59,462 nucleotides of DNA from Burkholderia catarinensis (GTDB lineage: Bacteria > Pseudomonadota > Gammaproteobacteria > Burkholderiales > Burkholderiaceae), in contig NZ_MDEQ02000037.1 in the NCBI RefSeq assembly GCF_001883705.2, positions 1-59,462 of the forward strand. Direction: 5' to 3'. A program made the position numbers and the translations under genes. The notes under the pieces are model-generated. The model was given only the letters and a program-made list of their open reading frames with translations. It searched no databases and was not told the DNA's origin. Below, in pieces: positions 17,808 through 25,792 of the stretch. The stretch's first letter is position 1, and each line of letters starts with the position of its first letter.

Positions 17808-19085
17808 ATGGGTGACGGCAGGACGCGGCGCAAGGCGCCGCCTGAACGACAGCAGCACGACGACGCGGACGGGTCGCACGCCGACGGACAATTCGACCTG
17901 TTCGGCGTGCCGCCGGACGCCGCACGCGCGTCGCCTGCGGACGCTGGCCGCCCTGCCGGCGCCGACGAACACGTGACGCCGGACGCGCATGGCGATGCAC
18001 CGGCGGCCCGCGCAGCCCCCCGTTCTTCCGACGAAACGCCGCCCGCGTCGTCCGGCCTGCTATGGGACGAACCGCCCCCGCCGGCCGCGCCGCCGAAGCA
18101 AGGCAGGCGCCGGCGCGGCGTGCTGCCCGCGCCGATCGCGGCGGACGTGGCCGACGCAGCGGCCGGCCTGCCGCCGAACGTCCGGCTCGGCACGTCGTCG
18201 TGGTACTTCCCCGGCTGGAACGGCATCGTCTACGACGGCGATTTCGCGCAGACGAAGCTGTCGCGCGAAGGGCTCGAAGCGTACGGCGCGCATCCGCTCT
18301 TGAAGAGCGTGAGCCTCGACCGGTCGTTCTACGGGCCGCTGTCGGTTGCCGACTACCTGCGCTACGCGCAGCAGGTGCCGGACGATTTCCGCTTCGTCGT
18401 GAAGGCGCCGGCATCGGTGACCGATGCCGTCATCCGCGGCCGGCGCGGCGAGCCGTCGGGGCCGAACCCGACCTTCCTCGACGCGCAGCTCGCCACGCGG
18501 GAATTCGTGCAGCCGTGCCTCGAAGGGCTCGGCCGGAAAGCCGGCGTGCTCGTGTTCCAGTTCTCGCCGCTGCCCGACCGGCTGCTTGCCGAACCGGCCG
18601 CGCTGATCGACCGGCTCGCCGCGTTCTTCGCGGCGCTGCCGCCTGACGCCGACGGCACGCGCTACGCGATCGAGATCCGCGACGCGAGCCTGCTCACGCC
18701 GCGCTTCATCCGTACGCTCGCCGCGCTCGGCGTGCGCTACTGCGTCGGCCTGCACGCGCGGATGCCGGACCCGCTGCGCCAGGCCGCCGCGCTCGCGCTG
18801 CTCGACGGCGACGCGCCGGGCCCGCTGATCGTGCGCTGGAGCCTGCACGGCGGATTCAAGTACGAACAGGCGAAAGCGAAATACGAGCCGTTCGACAAGC
18901 TCGTCGACGAGGATCCGGCCACGCGCTCGGCGCTCGCCGAACTCGCCGCGCGCTATGCGCTGGCCGGGCAGCCGGTGATCATCACGATCAACAACAAGGC
19001 GGAAGGCTCCGCGCCGCTGTCGTGCATCGCGCTCGCGCGCGAGATCGCCGCCGCGTGCGCGCAGTGGCGCAGCGAGGCGGCTTGA
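17808..19085 (+). CDS. DUF72 protein with a disordered N-terminal extension
   Basis: A 425-residue protein. Residues from about 123 form the DUF72 (YecE-like) TIM barrel: VRLGTSSWYFPGWNGIVY, SLDRSFYGPL, FRFVVKAPASVTD and the end ITINNKAEGSAPLSC. The first 120 residues are rich in Asp, Ala, Pro and Arg and look disordered. Within them QFDLF (28-32) matches the bacterial sliding-clamp-binding consensus QL(S/D)LF. The family has no established function; its barrel has been compared with endonuclease IV-type folds. It lies 23 bases after cfa and may be co-transcribed. An internal start nearer the barrel is possible. Confidence 0.85.
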   Translation: MGDGRTRRKAPPERQQHDDADGSHADGQFDLFGVPPDAARASPADAGRPAGADEHVTPDAHGDAPAARAAPRSSDETPPASSGLLWDEPPPPAAPPKQGRRRRGVLPAPIAADVADAAAGLPPNVRLGTSSWYFPGWNGIVYDGDFAQTKLSREGLEAYGAHPLLKSVSLDRSFYGPLSVADYLRYAQQVPDDFRFVVKAPASVTDAVIRGRRGEPSGPNPTFLDAQLATREFVQPCLEGLGRKAGVLVFQFSPLPDRLLAEPAALIDRLAAFFAALPPDADGTRYAIEIRDASLLTPRFIRTLAALGVRYCVGLHARMPDPLRQAAALALLDGDAPGPLIVRWSLHGGFKYEQAKAKYEPFDKLVDEDPATRSALAELAARYALAGQPVIITINNKAEGSAPLSCIALAREIAAACAQWRSEAA

Positions 19086-19119
19086 CGCACGTTTCCGCCG
19101 GTTCCCGCCGTTCAGGCGC

Positions 19120-19680
19120 TCACGCGCCGCGCAGCGATTTCAGCCGGTGCGAGAACTTCTGCCGGAATTTCGCGAGCTTCGGCCCGATCACGACCGAGCA
19201 GTAGCCCTGCCCGGGGTTACGCGCGTAATAGTTCTGGTGATAGTCCTCGGCCGGCCAGTAGTTGCCGTCGAGCGGCACGACCTGCGTGACGATCGGCTGC
19301 CCGAACACCTGCTCGCTCTCGAACTCGCGGATCACGTCGAGCGCGGTATCGCGCTGCGCATCCGAATGCGTGAACACGACCGACCGGTACTGCGTGCCGA
19401 CGTCGTTGCCCTGCCGGTTCAACTGGGTCGGATCGTGCGTCGCGAAGAAGATCTCGAGGATCTCGCGATAGCCGATGCGCGCCGGATCGAACGTCACGTT
19501 GACGACTTCCGCATGGCCCGTGTCGCCTTCGCAGATGTCGCGATAGCCCGGATTGCGCGTATGGCCGCCCGCGTAGCCCGACTGGACGGCCGTCACGCCG
19601 TCGACGTCGAGAAACACGGCCTCCGTGCACCAGAAACACCCGCCTCCCAACGTTGCGGTTTCAAGCATCTCGTTCCCCAT
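19120..19680 (-). CDS. msrA: Peptide methionine sulfoxide reductase MsrA
   Basis: A 186-residue enzyme that repairs methionine-S-sulfoxide in proteins. The active motif GGGCFWCTEAVF sits near residue 12. SGYAGG, GHAEVVNVTFDP and YRSVVF match the MsrA core, and the DYHQNYY motif is in the C-terminal half. The ATG at 19680 is used; one further in (19668) would shorten it by four residues. It converges on the DUF72 gene with a 34-base gap. Confidence 0.95.
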   Translation of the reverse strand: MGNEMLETATLGGGCFWCTEAVFLDVDGVTAVQSGYAGGHTRNPGYRDICEGDTGHAEVVNVTFDPARIGYREILEIFFATHDPTQLNRQGNDVGTQYRSVVFTHSDAQRDTALDVIREFESEQVFGQPIVTQVVPLDGNYWPAEDYHQNYYARNPGQGYCSVVIGPKLAKFRQKFSHRLKSLRGA

Positions 19681-20268
19681 GAAATCAGCCCTCGTTGATG
19701 ACGGCAGCCGGCACGCATGGCCGGCGCCACCGTTTCGTCCCGCCGCTGCCCGTCGGTGATGCGGGACGCAGCGGCACTTCGGCAAGTATCTCACTCGCGC
19801 GCGAACCTGACAGATCGAGCAGGCGGTCCGCCGCGCGTTTCTCGTCTACACTTCCCAGGCAAGCGCGAGCGCGGCGGCACACCCGCCGTCCCGCGCGAAG
19901 CGTCCGATGCACGCCCGACCCTGATGCAAACATCATCTGCCGGAACATCGATATGCCTGCCTTGACGGACATCGCCCGCGTCATCCGCGTCACTCGCATC
20001 ACCCGCCCGGCCGTCGCCGCGTCGCGGGGTGCCGCTTCGACCGCACCATCGCCATGCCGTGCCTTCGGGTCGCCCCGGGCGCGGCGATCCGGCGCATCGC
20101 CTTTATCCGCTTTCACGATCTGATGCACGGCGCCGCACGTGTCGCCGACGCGTGCATCCGCCTGCCGATCGCTCCCGCCGGCGTGTTTCGCGCCGCGCGG
20201 CAACCCCAACCCGCACGCCCGTAGCGAACGGCCGTGCGTCCGTGATCCGATACCGAGAGGGCATCACC
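19681..20268. other. Long intergenic region upstream of the SBP56-like gene
   Basis: 588 bases with no reading frame that looks like protein, no clear terminator, no RNA gene I recognise and no strong promoter. It is less uniformly GC-biased than the flanking genes. It presumably holds the divergent promoters of msrA and the gene at 20269. GAGAGG at 20255-20260 is the ribosome site of the latter. Confidence 0.5.
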
Positions 20269-21675
20269 ATGAGCATGCGGCCTGACCCGACGTTTCACGC
20301 TTCGCCGGAGCTTGCAATGCAGGCGCCGGCGGAAGAATTTGCCTATACGTTGTTGCTGAGCCCCGATTTTTCCAGACCCGACGCGCTTGCCGTGATCGAC
20401 GTGAAGCCCGGTTCGCCGACCTACGGAAAGATCGTGCATACGGTGACGATGCCGAACACCGGCGACGAGTTTCACCACTTCGGCTGGAATGCGTGTTCGT
20501 CGGCGTTGTCGCCGCTGACCGGCCATGCGTTCCTCGAGCGCCGCTTCCTGATCATCCCCGGCCTGCGCTCGTCGCGCATCTACGTGATCGACACGAAGCC
20601 GCACCCGACGCAGGCGCGCATCCACAAGATCGTCGAGCCCGACGAGATCTTCGCGAAGACCGGCTATTCGCGGCCGCACACCGTTCACTGCGGCCCCGAG
20701 GGCATCTACGTGAGCACGCTCGGCGGCGCGGGCAAGGACGGCACCGACGGCGCGCCCGGCATCTTCATCATGGATTGCGAGAGCTTCGACGTGCTCGGCC
20801 GCTGGGAGATCGACCGCGGCCCGCAGGACAAGCATTACGACTTCTGGTGGAACCTGCCGCGCGACTACATGGTGTCGAGCGAATGGGCGCTGCCGCCGCA
20901 ATTCGAGCACGGCATCGTCCCGGAAGACCTGCTCGCGAACAAGTACGGGCACCGGCTGCATTTCTGGGACCTGCGCGCGCGGCGCAACGTGCAGACGATC
21001 GATCTCGGCGCGCAGCACCAGATGGCGCTCGAGGTGCGGCCCGCGCACGATCCGGTGCGCGAATACGGGTTCGTCGGCGTCGTGGTCGACACGACGAATC
21101 TTGAAGGCTCGATCTGGACCTGGTGGCGCGAAGGCGGCAAATTCCACGCGAAGAAGACGGCGACGATCCCGGCCGAGCCGGCCACGGCCGACGAACTGCC
21201 GCCGCTCCTGAAATCGTTCGGCGCCGTGCCGCCGCTCGTGACCGACATCGACCTGTCGCTCGACGACCGCTTCCTTTACGTGTCGTGCTGGGGCACCGGC
21301 GAGATGCGCCAGTACGACGTGTCGGACCCGCACAACCCGGTGCTCGCTGGGTCGGTGCGCATCGGCGGCATCGCGCGCCGCGCGCCGCACACGAACGGCC
21401 GTACATTCGCGGGCGGCCCGCAGATGGTCGAGATCAGCCGCGACGGCCGGCGCGTGTACTGGACCAACTCGCTGTATTCGACGTGGGACGACCAGTTCTA
21501 TCCGGACGGCGTGCCGGCCGCGCAGGTGCTCGCGCATGCGGGGCCGGAGGGCGGGTTGACGCTCGCCGACGATTACTGGGTCGAGTTCCCCGACGGCTAC
21601 CGCGCGCACCAGATCCGGCTCGAAGGCGGCGACTGCTCGACCGACTCGTTCTGCTATCCGTCGGTCAAGCGTTGA
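20269..21675 (+). CDS. Selenium-binding protein / methanethiol oxidase-like
   Basis: A 468-residue SBP56-family beta-propeller. Eukaryotic SELENBP1 and bacterial MtoX of this family oxidise methanethiol to formaldehyde, sulfide and peroxide and depend on copper. Recognisable parts are HHFGWNACSSALSP (human CSSC is reduced to CSSA here), SSRIYVIDTKPHPTQ, PHTVHCGPEGIYVSTLGG, YDFWWNLPRDYMVSSEW and VTDIDLSLDDRFLYVSCWG. No signal peptide is seen, unlike the periplasmic MtoX of methylotrophs, so it is probably cytoplasmic. Its stop overlaps the next gene by four bases. Methanethiol oxidase is an inference from the family. Confidence 0.88.
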   Translation: MSMRPDPTFHASPELAMQAPAEEFAYTLLLSPDFSRPDALAVIDVKPGSPTYGKIVHTVTMPNTGDEFHHFGWNACSSALSPLTGHAFLERRFLIIPGLRSSRIYVIDTKPHPTQARIHKIVEPDEIFAKTGYSRPHTVHCGPEGIYVSTLGGAGKDGTDGAPGIFIMDCESFDVLGRWEIDRGPQDKHYDFWWNLPRDYMVSSEWALPPQFEHGIVPEDLLANKYGHRLHFWDLRARRNVQTIDLGAQHQMALEVRPAHDPVREYGFVGVVVDTTNLEGSIWTWWREGGKFHAKKTATIPAEPATADELPPLLKSFGAVPPLVTDIDLSLDDRFLYVSCWGTGEMRQYDVSDPHNPVLAGSVRIGGIARRAPHTNGRTFAGGPQMVEISRDGRRVYWTNSLYSTWDDQFYPDGVPAAQVLAHAGPEGGLTLADDYWVEFPDGYRAHQIRLEGGDCSTDSFCYPSVKR

Positions 21676-22337
21676 GCACCGGTCTTCACGCACAGTTCGC
21701 GCTGTGGGCGGCGGTGCTCGCGAGCGGCGTCTATCACGGGCTCAACCCTGCGATGGGCTGGCCGCTCGCGGTATCGAACGCGCTGATGACGCGCCGCGGC
21801 GGCGCGCTCGTCGCGGCGCTCGGCTATCTCGCGCTCGGCCATGCGCTCGCGGTATTCGCGGTGATGCTGCCGTTCGGGCTGCTCGCCGCGCTGCTCGCGT
21901 GGCAATCGGCGATCCGGATCGGCGCGAGCGCGCTCGTGATCGGCTTCGGCGCCGTGCTGCTGATCCGGCGCCGGCATCCGCGCGCGCTCGCGCGGATCCC
22001 GCCCGCGCGGCTCGGCCTGTGGTCGTTCGCGGTCGCGATCGCGCACGGTGCGGGGCTGATGCTGGTGCCGATCTATCTCGGGCTCTGCGGGCTCGACAGG
22101 GACGCCGGCCACCGCGCGGCGGCCACGCTCGTCGATGCGCACCTCGGGATGGCGCTCGTCGTCGCGGCCGTGCATGCGGCCGCGATGATCGCCGCCGGCG
22201 GCGGGCTCGCGTGGCTCGTGTACCGCTATCTCGGGCTGAAGTTCGTGTCGCGGAGCTGGTTCAATCTCGACGCCGTGTGGGCGTCGAGCCTGATCGTGAC
22301 GGGCGCGCTGTCGCTCGGGTTCGCGGCGGCGCGATAA
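21672..22337 (+). CDS. Multi-pass membrane protein coupled to the SBP56 gene
   Basis: A 221-residue protein with about six hydrophobic helices. It begins at a TTG (21672) whose last bases overlap the stop of the upstream gene (TTGA), a common coupling pattern; no ATG or GTG fits. Conserved-looking polar residues within the helices are YHGLNPAMGWP (residues 18-28), GHALAVFAV, AIAHGAGLML and a Trp-rich C-terminus (FVSRSWFNLDAVWASS). The histidines could bind a metal. I do not recognise a characterised family. Coupling suggests it serves the SBP56 protein, for example by metal supply or substrate transport, but that is a guess. Confidence 0.75.
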   Translation: MSTGLHAQFALWAAVLASGVYHGLNPAMGWPLAVSNALMTRRGGALVAALGYLALGHALAVFAVMLPFGLLAALLAWQSAIRIGASALVIGFGAVLLIRRRHPRALARIPPARLGLWSFAVAIAHGAGLMLVPIYLGLCGLDRDAGHRAAATLVDAHLGMALVVAAVHAAAMIAAGGGLAWLVYRYLGLKFVSRSWFNLDAVWASSLIVTGALSLGFAAAR

Positions 22338-22680
22338 TGCGGGCAGCGGCGGCCGGGTCGATGGATCGATGGATCGGCGGATGGGCTGCTCGGCGCATCG
22401 GCCGCCGCAAGCGGCCGGCTACCGCCGGCACCGCACAAAAACGCGACAGAATGGCCATGCCGACCGCGCGCCATCGCGAACCCGGCATCGCGCCGCAGTG
22501 TTCGCCACGCCACCCTTGTGCCCGCGATGCGCCGTCCGGCCGGGCCCGGCGGCCCCGATTCCGCTAAAATCGGGCCATGCGCACCACTTCCCATTCGACC
22601 GCCTTGTCGCCTTTCGTCCGCCGCGCCCGTCGCATCCGCCGCGCGCCGCGCCCGCCCGTTTCGTTCCGGATGGCCGCCCG
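22338..22680. other. Intergenic region before the flavin reductase
   Basis: 343 bases. A short direct repeat of GATGGATC type lies at 22360-22377. An inverted repeat (CCCCGATT / AATCGGG) brackets TAAAAT (22565-22570), a plausible -10 box with no good -35. A 35-codon ORF begins at 22577. Nothing else is recognised. Confidence 0.4.
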
Positions 22681-22684
22681 ATGA
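22577..22684 (+). CDS. Possible 35-residue Arg-rich leader peptide
   Basis: ATG at 22577, stop TGA at 22682-22684. The stop overlaps the flavin reductase start as ATGA. The peptide has about eleven arginines and prolines around RRARRIRRAPRPP. The flavin reductase itself has no good Shine-Dalgarno, so coupled translation from this ORF is plausible. The alternative is an accidental frame in GC-rich DNA; the Arg bias is what chance frames here often show. Confidence 0.35.
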   Translation: MRTTSHSTALSPFVRRARRIRRAPRPPVSFRMAAR

Positions 22685-23190
22685 GCCGCGCCACTCCGCC
22701 GGATTTCGACGCGGCCGCGTTCCGCCAGGCACTCGGCCAGTTCGCGACGGGCGTGACGGTGATCACGACGCGCGCGCCGTCCGGCCAGCTGATCGGCATC
22801 ACCGCCAGCTCGTTCAACTCGGTCTCGCTCGATCCGCCGCTCGTGCTGTGGAGCCTCGCGCACAAATCGGCGTCGACACCCGTGTTCCGCGGCAACAGCC
22901 ATTACGTGGTGAACGTGCTCGCGGCGTCGCAGGTCGACCTGTGCAAGCGCTTCTCGACCTACAAGGGCGATCGCTTCGAAGGGATCGCGCATGCGGCCGG
23001 CAACTCGGGGATGCCCGTGCTCGACGGCGCGCTCGCGTGGTTCGAATGCCACAACCGCAGCCGCTACGACGAAGGCGACCACGTGATCTTCGTCGGCGAA
23101 GTGGAGCGCTGCGGCGTGCGGGCCGCATCGGACACGACGCCGCCGCTCGTGTTCCACGGCGGCGGCTTCCACGGTCTCACATCGCTTTGA
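22681..23190 (+). CDS. Flavin reductase domain protein
   Basis: A 169-residue FMN-binding split-barrel protein of the HpaC/NtaB-like flavin reductase group. It would reduce FMN or FAD with NAD(P)H for a partner monooxygenase. FRQALGQFATGVTVITT, GITASSFNSVSLDPPL, FVVNVLAA-like HYVVNVLAASQ and the C-terminal PLVFHGGGFHGL are diagnostic. No partner oxygenase is adjacent. Its 3' end overlaps the convergent kynR by 14 bases. The start overlaps a possible leader ORF. Confidence 0.88.
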   Translation: MSRATPPDFDAAAFRQALGQFATGVTVITTRAPSGQLIGITASSFNSVSLDPPLVLWSLAHKSASTPVFRGNSHYVVNVLAASQVDLCKRFSTYKGDRFEGIAHAAGNSGMPVLDGALAWFECHNRSRYDEGDHVIFVGEVERCGVRAASDTTPPLVFHGGGFHGLTSL

Positions 23191-23677
23191 TCGCGCCCGT
23201 GCGCGCCAGTCCGACCGGCGCGCCGGCTTCATCCTTCAGCGTCTGCAGCACGATGTTCGAACGGATGTCCATCACACCGGGCGCCTTGTAGAGCCGGTGC
23301 AGCACGAAATCCGAATAGTGCTTGAGATTGTGCGCGAGCACGCGCAGCAGATAGTGGCTCTCGCCCGTCACGACGAACGCGCCGACCACCTCCGGCCATT
23401 CGCGCAGCGCTTCCGCGAAGCGCTCGTGCCATTGATTCTCTTCGTTGCGCATCGATACCTGCACGAACGCCTCGAGCTCGAAGCCGAGCTTCTCGCGGCT
23501 CAGGCACGCGCGATAGTGCTCGATCACGCCCTGCTCCTCGAGCAGGCGCATGCGGCGCAGGCAGGCGGATGGCGAAAGCGAAATGCGCTCCGCCAGGTCG
23601 AGATTGCTGATTCTGCCCTCCTCCTGCAGTACCGCCAGAATCCGGCAGTCGGTGGCATCGAGCGTGATCGCGTGCAT
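23177..23677 (-). CDS. kynR: Lrp/AsnC-family regulator of kynurenine genes
   Basis: A 166-residue regulator with an N-terminal helix-turn-helix (LDATDCRILAVLQEEGRISNLDLAERISLSPSACLRRMRLLEE, given only as landmarks near residues 6-50) and a C-terminal ligand-sensing RAM domain. It is divergent from kynB with 130 bases between. This is the arrangement of KynR in Pseudomonas and Burkholderia, which activates the kyn operon in response to kynurenine. Naming rests on position and family. The stop overlaps the end of the flavin reductase gene. Confidence 0.88.
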   Translation of the reverse strand: MHAITLDATDCRILAVLQEEGRISNLDLAERISLSPSACLRRMRLLEEQGVIEHYRACLSREKLGFELEAFVQVSMRNEENQWHERFAEALREWPEVVGAFVVTGESHYLLRVLAHNLKHYSDFVLHRLYKAPGVMDIRSNIVLQTLKDEAGAPVGLARTGAIKAM

Positions 23678-23742
23678 TTATGGTCCCCGTTTTCCCTCTG
23701 AGTCGAATTATCTGCCAATTCGGCGGATTGTCCATGTTTATT

Positions 23743-23761
23743 TCGCAAGCACTTTCTGCGA
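23743..23761. promoter_or_regulatory. Candidate KynR operator
   Basis: An inverted repeat TCGCA-N9-TGCGA in the kynR/kynB gap, 46 bases before the kynB start. A second imperfect dyad (CCAAT...ATTG, 23715-23730) lies nearer kynR. Lrp-type proteins bind such degenerate dyads in arrays. The assignment to KynR is inference. Confidence 0.4.
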
Positions 23762-23807
23762 GCGTCCACCTATCATTCGAAGCATTGACTCACCGACTCG
23801 TCATGCC

Positions 23808-24449
23808 ATGGACACACTCTGGGACATCTCGCCGCCTGTCAGCCCCGCCACTCCCGTGTGGCCGGGCGATACGCCGGTTTCCGTCGAACGCGTGTGGCGG
23901 ATGGAGGCCGGCTCGCCGGTCAACGTCGCGCGGCTGACGCTGTCGCCGCATACGGGCGCGCACTGCGACGCGCCGCTGCACTATGACGCCGACGGCGCGC
24001 CGATCGGCGCCGTGCCGCTCGACACCTACCTCGGCCCGTGCCGCGTGATCCATTGCATCGGCGCATCGCCCGTCGTGCGGCCGGCCGACATCGCGGCCGC
24101 GCTCGACGGCGCGCCCCCGCGCGTGCTGCTGCGCACGTATGCGCGCGCCAGCGTCGAGCAATGGGACAGCCATTTCTGCGCGGTTGCGCCGGAAACCGTC
24201 GACCTGCTCGCCGCGCACGGCGTGAGGCTGATCGGCATCGACACGCCGTCGCTCGACCCGCAGGAATCGAAGACGATGGCGGCGCATCACCGCGTGCGCG
24301 CGCACCGGATGGCGATCCTCGAAGGCATCGTGCTCGACGACGTGCCGGCCGGCGACTACGAACTGATCGCGCTGCCGCTGAAGTTCGCAACGCTCGACGC
24401 GAGCCCCGTGCGCGCGGTGCTGCGCGCACTGCCCGCGCGTGCTTCCTGA
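23808..24449 (+). CDS. kynB: Kynurenine formamidase
   Basis: A 213-residue metal-dependent arylformamidase of the bacterial KynB type, which hydrolyses N-formylkynurenine to kynurenine. The zinc signature SPHTGAHCDAPLHY lies near residue 45. WDISPPVSPATPVWPGDTP at the N-terminus and GIDTPSLDP are typical. It leads kynB-kynU-kynA, with kynU 25 bases downstream. A second ATG five bases upstream is out of frame. Confidence 0.95.
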   Translation: MDTLWDISPPVSPATPVWPGDTPVSVERVWRMEAGSPVNVARLTLSPHTGAHCDAPLHYDADGAPIGAVPLDTYLGPCRVIHCIGASPVVRPADIAAALDGAPPRVLLRTYARASVEQWDSHFCAVAPETVDLLAAHGVRLIGIDTPSLDPQESKTMAAHHRVRAHRMAILEGIVLDDVPAGDYELIALPLKFATLDASPVRAVLRALPARAS

Positions 24450-24474
24450 TTACCCCGACTGACGACCCCACATC

Positions 24475-25728
24475 ATGATCAAGACCCGTGAAGATGCGCT
24501 CGCGCTCGACCGCGACGACCCGCTCGCCCCGCTGCGCGACCAGTTCGCGCTGCCCGACGGCGTGATCTACCTCGACGGCAACTCGCTCGGCGCGCAGCCG
24601 CGCGCGTCGGCCGCCCGCGCGCAGCAGGTGATCGGCGCCGAATGGGGCGAAGGCCTGATCCGGAGCTGGAACACGGCCGGCTGGTTCGCGCTGCCGCGCC
24701 GTCTCGGCGACAAGCTCGCGACGCTGATCGGCGGCGCGCCCGGCGAAACGGTCGTCACCGACACCATCTCGATCAACCTGTTCAAGCTGCTGTCGGCGAT
24801 GGTGCGCCGCCAGGCCGAACGCGCGCCCGAGCGCCGCGTGATCGTGTCGGAACGCTCGAACTTCCCGACCGACCTGTATATCGCGCAGGGGCTGATCGAG
24901 CAGCTCGGCGGCGACTACGAGCTGCGCCTGATCGACGATCCGGCCGACCTGCCCGACGCGCTCGGCGCGGACACGGCCGTCGCGATGATCACGCACGTGA
25001 ACTACCGTACCGGCTACATGCACGACATGCCGGCCGTCACGCAGCTCGTGCACGACGCGGGCGCGCTGATGCTGTGGGATCTCGCGCACTCGGCCGGCGC
25101 AGTGCCGGTCGACCTGAACGGCGCGCGCGCGGACGGCGCGGTCGGCTGCACGTACAAGTACCTGAACGGTGGCCCCGGTTCGCCCGCGTTCGTGTGGGTA
25201 CCGCAGCGCCATCATGCGCATTTCTCGCAGCCGCTGTCCGGCTGGTGGGGCCACCGCGCGCCGTTCGCGATGCAGCCGGGCTTCGCGCCCGATCCGGGCA
25301 TCGCACGCTTCCTGTGCGGCACGCAGCCGATCGTATCGATGTCGATGGTCGAATGCGGGCTCGACGTGTTCCTGCAGACCGACATGCACGCGATCCGCCG
25401 CAAGTCGCTCGCGCTGACCGACGCGTTCGTCGCGCTCGTCGAGGCGCGCTGCGCGGGGCTGTCGCTGAAGCTCGTCACGCCGCGCGCGCATCACCAGCGC
25501 GGCTCGCAGGCGAGCTTCGAGCATCCGCACGGCTACGAGGTGATGCAGGCGCTGATCGCGCGCGGCGTGATCGGCGACTACCGCGAGCCGTACGTGCTGC
25601 GCTTCGGCTTCACGCCGCTCTATACGCGTTTCGCCGACGTGTGGGATGCCGTCGAGACGCTGCGCGACATCCTCGCCACCGACGCATGGAAGGCACCCGA
25701 GTTCGCCGAGCGCGGCGCGGTGACCTGA
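24475..25728 (+). CDS. kynU: Kynureninase
   Basis: A 417-residue PLP enzyme that cleaves kynurenine to anthranilate and alanine. Recognisable features are YLDGNSLGAQP near the N-terminus, WNTAGWF, VVTDTISINLFKLLSA, the aspartate in LWDLAHSAGAVPVDL, the PLP lysine in CTYKYLNGGPG, and HQRGSQASFEHP. Length equals the Pseudomonas enzyme (416). It is the second gene of the operon, 64 bases before kynA. Confidence 0.97.
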   Translation: MIKTREDALALDRDDPLAPLRDQFALPDGVIYLDGNSLGAQPRASAARAQQVIGAEWGEGLIRSWNTAGWFALPRRLGDKLATLIGGAPGETVVTDTISINLFKLLSAMVRRQAERAPERRVIVSERSNFPTDLYIAQGLIEQLGGDYELRLIDDPADLPDALGADTAVAMITHVNYRTGYMHDMPAVTQLVHDAGALMLWDLAHSAGAVPVDLNGARADGAVGCTYKYLNGGPGSPAFVWVPQRHHAHFSQPLSGWWGHRAPFAMQPGFAPDPGIARFLCGTQPIVSMSMVECGLDVFLQTDMHAIRRKSLALTDAFVALVEARCAGLSLKLVTPRAHHQRGSQASFEHPHGYEVMQALIARGVIGDYREPYVLRFGFTPLYTRFADVWDAVETLRDILATDAWKAPEFAERGAVT

Positions 25729-25792
25729 CCGGCTTTGCCCGGCGCGCGCGAGCCGCGCGCCGCGCCCCCGTCATTCAATCCTGGAGAAAGTC

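Noticed and set aside
20269..21675. Selenium metabolism from the name selenium-binding protein
   Set aside because: The family name is historical. No selenocysteine codon context or sel genes are present, and thiol oxidation fits the family better.
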